Below, in pieces: positions 59,006 through 64,000 of a DNA stretch of 64,000 nt. Both the position numbers and the translations under genes were made by a program. The notes below the pieces were generated by a model, which worked only from the letters and a program-made list of their open reading frames with translations, was not told where the DNA came from and made no database searches. This stretch comes from Hypoxylon rubiginosum (lineage: Eukaryota > Ascomycota > Sordariomycetes > Xylariales > Hypoxylaceae), in NCBI GenBank assembly GCA_902806565.1, contig CADCXA010000024.1:620001-684000 (forward strand), in the 5' to 3' direction. Numbering within the stretch: position 1 is the stretch's first letter; every line of letters begins with the position of its first letter.

Positions 59006-59876
59006 TTCGTATGCTTTCGATAGTGCTGCTACTGGTGCTTTGTTGTTGCCGGTTGTCGGTTCGAGATGTTGTTTTGGAAACTCCTTCGAGTATAGACTCG
59101 GACTAGGGAAGCTTCAACAGCTCTGCGTCGACAAGCGCAGGCCTTGCTAGTATCTACCCAGGTAGTGGAAGAAGGACCGACAAGCGACTACAAGCGACTG
59201 CGGCTGCGAAGCAAAAGTTTCTAACATAAACAACGAGCTCATGTAGGAACAGTTAATTGAATAGTATTCGGCGAAAGAAACGAATGGGAGTAATAGGGAG
59301 AGCGACAGAGGATCGAGGATAGGGAATTGGAAGTTGAAGAGTAATGTAGAGATCGTCAAAGGATGACTTTCAAAGGAGACGATGTTTTTGTATCAGATAT
59401 TGTATTATTATTTTCTTGTTGTTATGTTGGGGTAAGGAAGGGCCAAGACCCAGGGTCAGGGCCGTTGCATAGCTGTCTCATTTGACCTCTTACCACATTC
59501 GGCATGGTATAGACCCATATTATTCCCGTGTTTACGGGTCTCTTGGTTGTCTAGGTAACCGTTAGCCTCGCTACCTACCTAAGGTTCTTAGCCTCTCGCG
59601 TTGCTTAGTTGCATACATATATGTAGGTGGCTGAAACGCTGGCCTCAATAAGCCGCAGCTGAATGCCAACCAATTTCTTCTTATCTTATCGAAAACATGC
59701 AACATTGACAACAGAAGAAAACCGATGTCCCCCCCCTCCCTCTGGGTGAACACAAAAGCTCGAGTTTTAGGAGCTCTGATTGGCTATCCCCCTGTCCCCC
59801 CCCTATCCCCCTGGCCACACCCAAAGCCACACCCAAAGCCACAGCCGGCCGTTGCGCTCAGGGCCGCCGGCTCCTC

Positions 59877-59931
59877 GTGCGTATTTTTGCGGCAGCGGCG
59901 GCTTCGCCGCCGCCGCCGCAAAAATACGCAC
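59877..59931. repeat. Long perfect-arm hairpin
   Basis: A 17-base left arm (GTGCGTATTTTTGCGGC) is exactly mirrored by the right arm (GCCGCAAAAATACGCAC). The GC-rich centre can extend the stem to about 25 bp with a single mismatch, leaving a loop of about three bases (TTC). It lies about 550 bp upstream of pcc1 and about 900 bp upstream of cdc14. Confidence 0.85.
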
Positions 59932-60050
59932 TCGTCACACGACGCCCCTTCGCGCTGTGTGACGTCCTATATGTGTAAAATAAAGGTGTGGTTGTGTATA
60001 TGGCTTTTGCGTGGTGGCCTATGCGCGTTTGCTTATGTAAGTTGCTAAAT

Positions 60051-60183
60051 TTGGCATTTTAAACCTGGCATCCAAAATCTGCCCATCCTGGCCTGCCTAG
60101 GCGCTTTGGCCACACCTGGTTAGGTAAGCAAATCCTAACTTGGAATTTAAATCTGGAATCCAAACCTGGCACTCAGACCTGGC
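60051..60183 (+). repeat. Degenerate direct repeat, about 43 bp, two copies
   Basis: Copy 1 (60051-60092) begins TTGGCATTTTAAACCTGGCA and copy 2 (60140-60183) begins TTGGAATTTAAATCTGGAAT. Both continue CCAAA and end in CCTGGC. A third fragment TTTGGAATACGCATTC is at about 60225. Confidence 0.55.
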
Positions 60184-60484
60184 AAAGCCAGCCCCGACCT
60201 ACTGCTTATATAAGCCTGTCCTAATTTGGAATACGCATTCTCCACCTTCCTAATCGGGACTAGAGTTTGACCACCGACACAAGAACTCTCCTAAAACTCG
60301 AGCAAAACTACCCCTCCGATCTCCATCCCCGCAGAACAAGACTCGAAAGCTTAGGACCGGACCCTTGTTGTTGCTCATTGCGCAATCTACATTCCATTCC
60401 CGCTTAGCTCATCTTCAACCTCGACCAAAACATCTACGCGAGTATTGTCTTATCTCACATCCGAAGGGATACGACTATACGACC

Positions 60485-60869
60485 ATGGGTACTGCCACAG
60501 AACAATTCCCATGTTCTCTGTATGTTGCACATGTAGGAATAATTATTTCGCCCAATACTGACCCTCCTTCTCAGGTCTATCGAGGTGCCATTCCCGACAC
60601 CTAGACTAGCATCTATCGCCCTTAAGGCCTTGCAAGTCGACAAGGAATTGTCTCCGTTAGTGAGACGAACCTTCTCTACCATCTCTTCCACTGAGGGTTC
60701 CGCCAACGGAAGCGCAGTAGAGAACGTGTTAAGAACCCACTATGAGGCTACCACGAACAGGATGCTCCGCGTCGCCGTCAACTCTTTCATGGATAGTCTG
60801 AATCTGGTGCTCGAAGTCATACAAGATCTCGACACGGATGTACTAGCTACCAAACATGCTGCGGCATGA
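60485..60869 (+). CDS. pcc1: KEOPS/EKC complex subunit Pcc1 (two exons)
   Basis: Exons 60485-60519 and 60575-60869, with a 55 bp intron (GTATGT donor, CTCAG acceptor), join in phase to 109 aa; the join gives CSLSIEVPFPTPRLASIALKAL. Pcc1-family features follow: VDKELSPLVRRTFS, then the helix/strand ATTNRMLRVAVNSFMDSLNLVLEVI. Pcc1 is the small dimerising subunit of KEOPS, which with Kae1 makes the t6A modification of ANN-decoding tRNAs and also acts in telomere maintenance and transcription. The start ATG at 60485 is chosen because the first 11 codons and the donor fit the phase. The length is normal for the family. Confidence 0.9.
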
Positions 60870-61196
60870 GTGAAGTCATAGTAAACCTACCTAGAAGTTC
60901 ACTCAAACAAGCCATCAATATTAAGGACAGTATACTTCTACGGATAGGAATGCAGATTCTCATAGGTAAGCATCAGAATGAACACAGATGACAAGCGAAG
61001 AATCATTATTGAGACATTCTTTTACAGCCAGCTCTAGTAGCTTATGTACACCGAATACTTTTTAAAAAAAACACATTTGTTTATTGTTTTAATGGGGGAT
61101 TATACTATCTAGGGATCCTTGTACTCCTAAACGCCTGCCAAACCAAACTCCAAGATCAGATACACCTAACTAACCCGTCCCATAATAGCTACACTA
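60870..61196. other. Convergent spacer of pcc1 and hsp20
   Basis: 327 bp between two stop codons. It probably carries both 3' UTRs; an A-run (61065-61073) and TTTATTGTTTTAAT lie near the middle. Confidence 0.5.
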
Positions 61197-62267
61197 TTAC
61201 TCAATGTCAATCTTGTGGATCTCGGTCCACTCCTTCTCAGTCTTGGGGACGGTCACGATGAGAATACCGTTCTCCATCTTAGCCGTGATGCTAAGGCCGT
61301 CAACTTCCTCCTTCTCCTCGCTTCCGGGAGGCGGCAGCTTAATGCTCCGCTCGAACATGCCGACCTTCCTCTCGCTCGAGGTTAAGGACTGCAAAAACTC
61401 TTCGTTGCCTGGGCGGTAGACAACTCCTGCGATGCTGACCTTGTCTCCGTCCCAGTTCACTCCAATGTCCTCCTTCACAGCACCGGGCAGTGACACGTGC
61501 AGGATATAGGCCTTCTCGGTGTCGAAGATGTCAACGGGCGGGACAAACACGTCGTCCTGCTGCTCGTTCGATTCGCCCTGAGCACCGCCACGGACCTGAT
61601 CCGTGTAGTCTCGGAAGGTTTGGGCGAACGGATGCGAAGCGAAAGCGTGCATCAATGGTCGGAAGTCCCACGGACCACTGTATGCCGGCGGTGGTCCACG
61701 TCGGGATCCACGTCCGCATCGGCTTCCTCGTCCACCCCGTCCACCTCGTCCGCGGTGAGGGCCAAACGGAGGGGCATGACCGTGATGGAATGGTGGGGGA
61801 GGGGGTTGGTGAGGAGCGCCTGGCGGAGGCGGAGGGTGGTGAGGAGAGGCTCCCGAATGAGGGGGTGGCGGATGATGGGGGAACGCTCCCGGCGGTGGAG
61901 GAGGAGCATCCCCGGCCGTTGAAGAATCCGGAGTCGGTCTCATGGTCTCGGGAGAGCCCTCCATGTCATCATCTTGATCATCTTCCCTGTCGGACTCGGG
62001 TACGTCTCGATAGCCTCGGTGGCCGTGTCTGCCACCTCCGTGGTGACCGGGCCCCCAGGGCCCGGCTCCCCAACGACCCCAACCGCCGTGGCCGAACCAA
62101 GGATTGTTAAAGTGGGCGGTGTCGAATGGAAACCCCTGGGGCAACTGAGGCCCAGCGTTGGCGTTGGCGTGGTCGACGCCTACACCAGCCCTCGTGGATG
62201 GGTCAAACGATTGGATAAATTCCCAAAAGGGAGCTTGCTGATTGTTGTTATTGTTGTTGTTTGCCAT
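61197..62267 (-). CDS. Hsp20 / alpha-crystallin small heat-shock protein
   Basis: One exon, 356 aa, starting MANNNNNNNQQAPFWEFIQ. The alpha-crystallin domain covers about residues 239-345 (VPPVDIFDTEKAYILHVSLP, ERSIKLPPP, MENGILIVTVPK), and the chain ends with an IxI-type motif (HKIDIE) used for oligomer assembly. It holds unfolded proteins in an ATP-independent manner, mostly in the cytosol. Between the N-terminus and the domain lies a long Gly/His/Asp- then Pro/His/Arg-rich region (about residues 57-195) with runs PPPPP and RGGRGGRG, which makes the protein longer than typical Hsp20 chains. Regulation by heat shock is supported by the element at 62499-62521 and a TATA box at 62365-62371. 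It converges on pcc1. Confidence 0.93.
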   Translation of the reverse strand: MANNNNNNNQQAPFWEFIQSFDPSTRAGVGVDHANANAGPQLPQGFPFDTAHFNNPWFGHGGWGRWGAGPWGPGHHGGGRHGHRGYRDVPESDREDDQDDDMEGSPETMRPTPDSSTAGDAPPPPPGAFPHHPPPPHSGASPHHPPPPPGAPHQPPPPPFHHGHAPPFGPHRGRGGRGGRGSRCGRGSRRGPPPAYSGPWDFRPLMHAFASHPFAQTFRDYTDQVRGGAQGESNEQQDDVFVPPVDIFDTEKAYILHVSLPGAVKEDIGVNWDGDKVSIAGVVYRPGNEEFLQSLTSSERKVGMFERSIKLPPPGSEEKEEVDGLSITAKMENGILIVTVPKTEKEWTEIHKIDIE

Positions 62268-62364
62268 ATTGAAAAAGTCAAAATGCTGAGTAGTAGATTT
62301 AAGATGTTTGAGAACTTGTTGTTAGGATGATATTAGATTGAACAAAGACCATCTAGTCTAACCC

Positions 62365-62371
62365 TTATATA
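62365..62371 (-). promoter_or_regulatory. TATA box of the hsp20 gene
   Basis: On the minus strand the sequence is TATATAAGGG, about 100 bp before the start codon, a suitable distance for a TATA box and short leader. Confidence 0.6.
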
Positions 62372-62498
62372 CACTTTGCTTCTCAAGGCTCCAGACTATA
62401 CTACGCAACATACGTTGGCTCATGGCAAATGACTAACGCAAGTCAATCAGTCACTTACGACACAGATCAGTCAGAAATGTCTACGTAACTCGAGTCTC

Positions 62499-62521
62499 GA
62501 ACAGGTCAGAACACGCTAGAA
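62499..62521 (-). promoter_or_regulatory. Step-type heat-shock element
   Basis: On the plus strand three GAA triplets start at 62499, 62509 and 62519, exactly 10 bp apart. Read on the minus strand this is TTC-n7-TTC-n7-TTC, the step-type heat-shock element bound by fungal Hsf1. It lies about 230 bp upstream of the hsp20 start codon and about 130 bp upstream of the TATA box. Confidence 0.6.
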
Positions 62522-64000
62522 AGCGTAGCCTAGCTGTGTCGTCCTGTCGCATATAGGCAGGATTTCCATGGTTGCCACGCGTCCCCGAGCACCAGATTCA
62601 GACGGGTCGAGTGTAGTGGGAGGCGGCCTGATTGGTTAGTAGGTTAAGCCCCGAGTCCCGATCCCCATTTCGAGATGGCGTTTGTATGGGAGACGGGAGG
62701 CGAAAATGTGGCTCATTTGGTAATTACCTAGGTAGTTTCGGATGCGAGAGAACAAGTCCGGTTTCCGAGATGTGATCTAAGCTTGAATCTTCGATATCAG
62801 TCTAACTAGACCAAGGCAGACGGTCGATAACGTCTTTGCTCCGCGTCAGATTGTCGCCTCCCCGGTAGATGGGTTGCCTCGCACCCGAGTTTGATGGTTT
62901 CGCGGCCGAGCTAAGTTCCGTCGTGCAAAAAGGATGACTGGTTGTGGCTTTCATCGGGAATTGTAATACTTTCCAGCCTCACCTTTAGTTGAGATGAGAA
63001 GAGCGATGCTGATTACCTAACACAACTTCTTCGTCGCATTTTCTGATAGCCCCTGAGGTGGTCAATGGGTCCCGAGAACAGAACACAGTTCCCCCCTCAG
63101 CCCCTATACAACCTCTTCGTAGTGAACCTGAGACTGAATAAGTCCGCATTCGAAAAGCGACACAGTATAATATTCATTCACTATTACTCTCAAATCTACC
63201 ACAGTATCAAGATAGTGAGATGTTAATATGACGGGGCTTTCTGACTCCCGAAAAGGTTTCTTTTTTTAAACGCGCTCCCGAGCGGTTCCCACGCGACGGG
63301 AAGGATCTGTCTGCAGCAGCGCATTGCATCGAACACACCCAATGAAGTACTCGTCGCATTATGTACGCTCTTAGGTATCCTCTATACCTACATGTAGGTA
63401 CTAAAGGTATACCATCTGCAGCCTCCAAAGTTTGGGTCGGTAGCCGCTCGGCCTAGTTCCCATCTGGTATCTTCCTCTCCTATGCCCACACGGCTAAGAC
63501 GGATCTAAAAGTCACGTAGGTAGTCCTTAGTTGTCTTATCACCTTGTCATGGACCTCTCATATCTATAGGAATATCACAGAGGTAAGGGGTAGTTTACCT
63601 ATCATTTCTTTTCATTGCTCGTCATGCTACATGCTACCAGACTGCAGACTAGAGCCCAACAAGTCAACTCGTGGTTTTAACACCTAACAACTATGGTCAA
63701 GTGGCTTTCGAGGTTAGAGCAATAGTAAGGGAAACCGGCAGACCCTGTCCATGTGAAGGGAGCCAGTATTTGTCGCGTCCTTTAGCAGGTCTCTTCGCGC
63801 ATTGGGCTGATTGGGCGCTTGGAAATACTGTCTGCTTCACCCATATTTCCCTATCCCTTAAGCGCCTACTTGAGGTCGACCAATCATCTGGCCTGTCGTA
63901 CAACCTGCCAAGCACCATGAGCCCACCGAGCCCGCAGACAAGATGCTTGCCCCCCCGCCATAGTCAATGTCCATACGGACAGACGGTTGGTCGCATATGA

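Larger units (their letters stand above)
59006..60484. other. Divergent spacer of cdc14 and pcc1
   Basis: 1.5 kb without a gene. It holds CCACACCCAAAG repeats at about 59814-59840, the long hairpin at 59877-59931, a degenerate duplicated unit at 60051-60092 and 60140-60183, and a TATA-like CTTATATAAG at 60205-60214 about 270 bp before pcc1. Confidence 0.55.
62268..64000. other. Upstream region of hsp20 and unresolved right edge
   Basis: 1.7 kb. Apart from the hsp20 promoter elements near its left end I see no gene I can support. A 109-codon frame at 63671-64000 has no recognisable motif and is opposed by another frame, so it is not called. ACCTAGGT-type motifs occur at about 62727. Confidence 0.45.

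Noticed and set aside
63671..64000. 109-codon frame at the right edge
   Set aside because: No recognisable sequence and poor start support; cannot be told from chance.

Overview
The window looks like nuclear DNA of a filamentous ascomycete (Pezizomycotina, probably Sordariomycetes-like). Genes are separated by long spacers and interrupted by short introns (47-86 bp typical) with GTRNGT donors and CTAAC/CTGAC-like branch sites. HET, NACHT/STAND, DUF6594 and caspase-family genes are present. One block carries the signature of saturating repeat-induced point mutation (RIP). The species cannot be named from sequence alone.

Layout. (1) 0-6.2 kb: a DUF6594 membrane-protein gene (minus strand, rebuilt from four exons), then two caspase-like (peptidase C14) genes on the plus strand with a small three-exon gene between them on the opposite strand. 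(2) 6.2-12.7 kb: about 6.5 kb of almost pure A+T with CA/TG nearly absent, interpreted as heavily RIPped repeat DNA. (3) 12.7-14.4 kb: the block ends inside a decayed caspase-family gene whose C-terminal domain, 48-bp coding repeats and hydrophobic tail survive. Diverged tandem copies of its 3' end follow. (4) 15.2-24.8 kb: a conserved-looking coiled-coil protein of unknown function, the Hcs1/IGHMBP2-type DNA helicase and a DUF202 membrane protein, all on the minus strand. (5) 24.8-40.5 kb: a gene-poor stretch of ordinary composition in which I find no convincing gene. (6) 40.5-46.9 kb: an Msn2/4-type zinc-finger stress regulator and Dph6 (diphthamide synthesis). (7) 47.0-52.8 kb: a divergent pair made of a HET-domain gene and a multi-exon NLR-type gene (alpha/beta-hydrolase + NACHT + short ankyrin-like tail). 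(8) 53.1-62.3 kb: a membrane-anchored type-B carboxylesterase, Cdc14 phosphatase, the KEOPS subunit Pcc1 and an Hsp20 chaperone with a step-type heat-shock element. The last 1.7 kb has no clear gene.

Two parts of the window carry self/non-self and cell-death type domains: the caspase/RIP island on the left and the HET/NLR pair on the right. Between and beyond them lie housekeeping genes (helicase, diphthamide, tRNA t6A modification, cell-cycle phosphatase) that look intact. Most exon structures below were derived by hand from splice signals, reading phase and family conservation. Where a boundary is uncertain this is stated.
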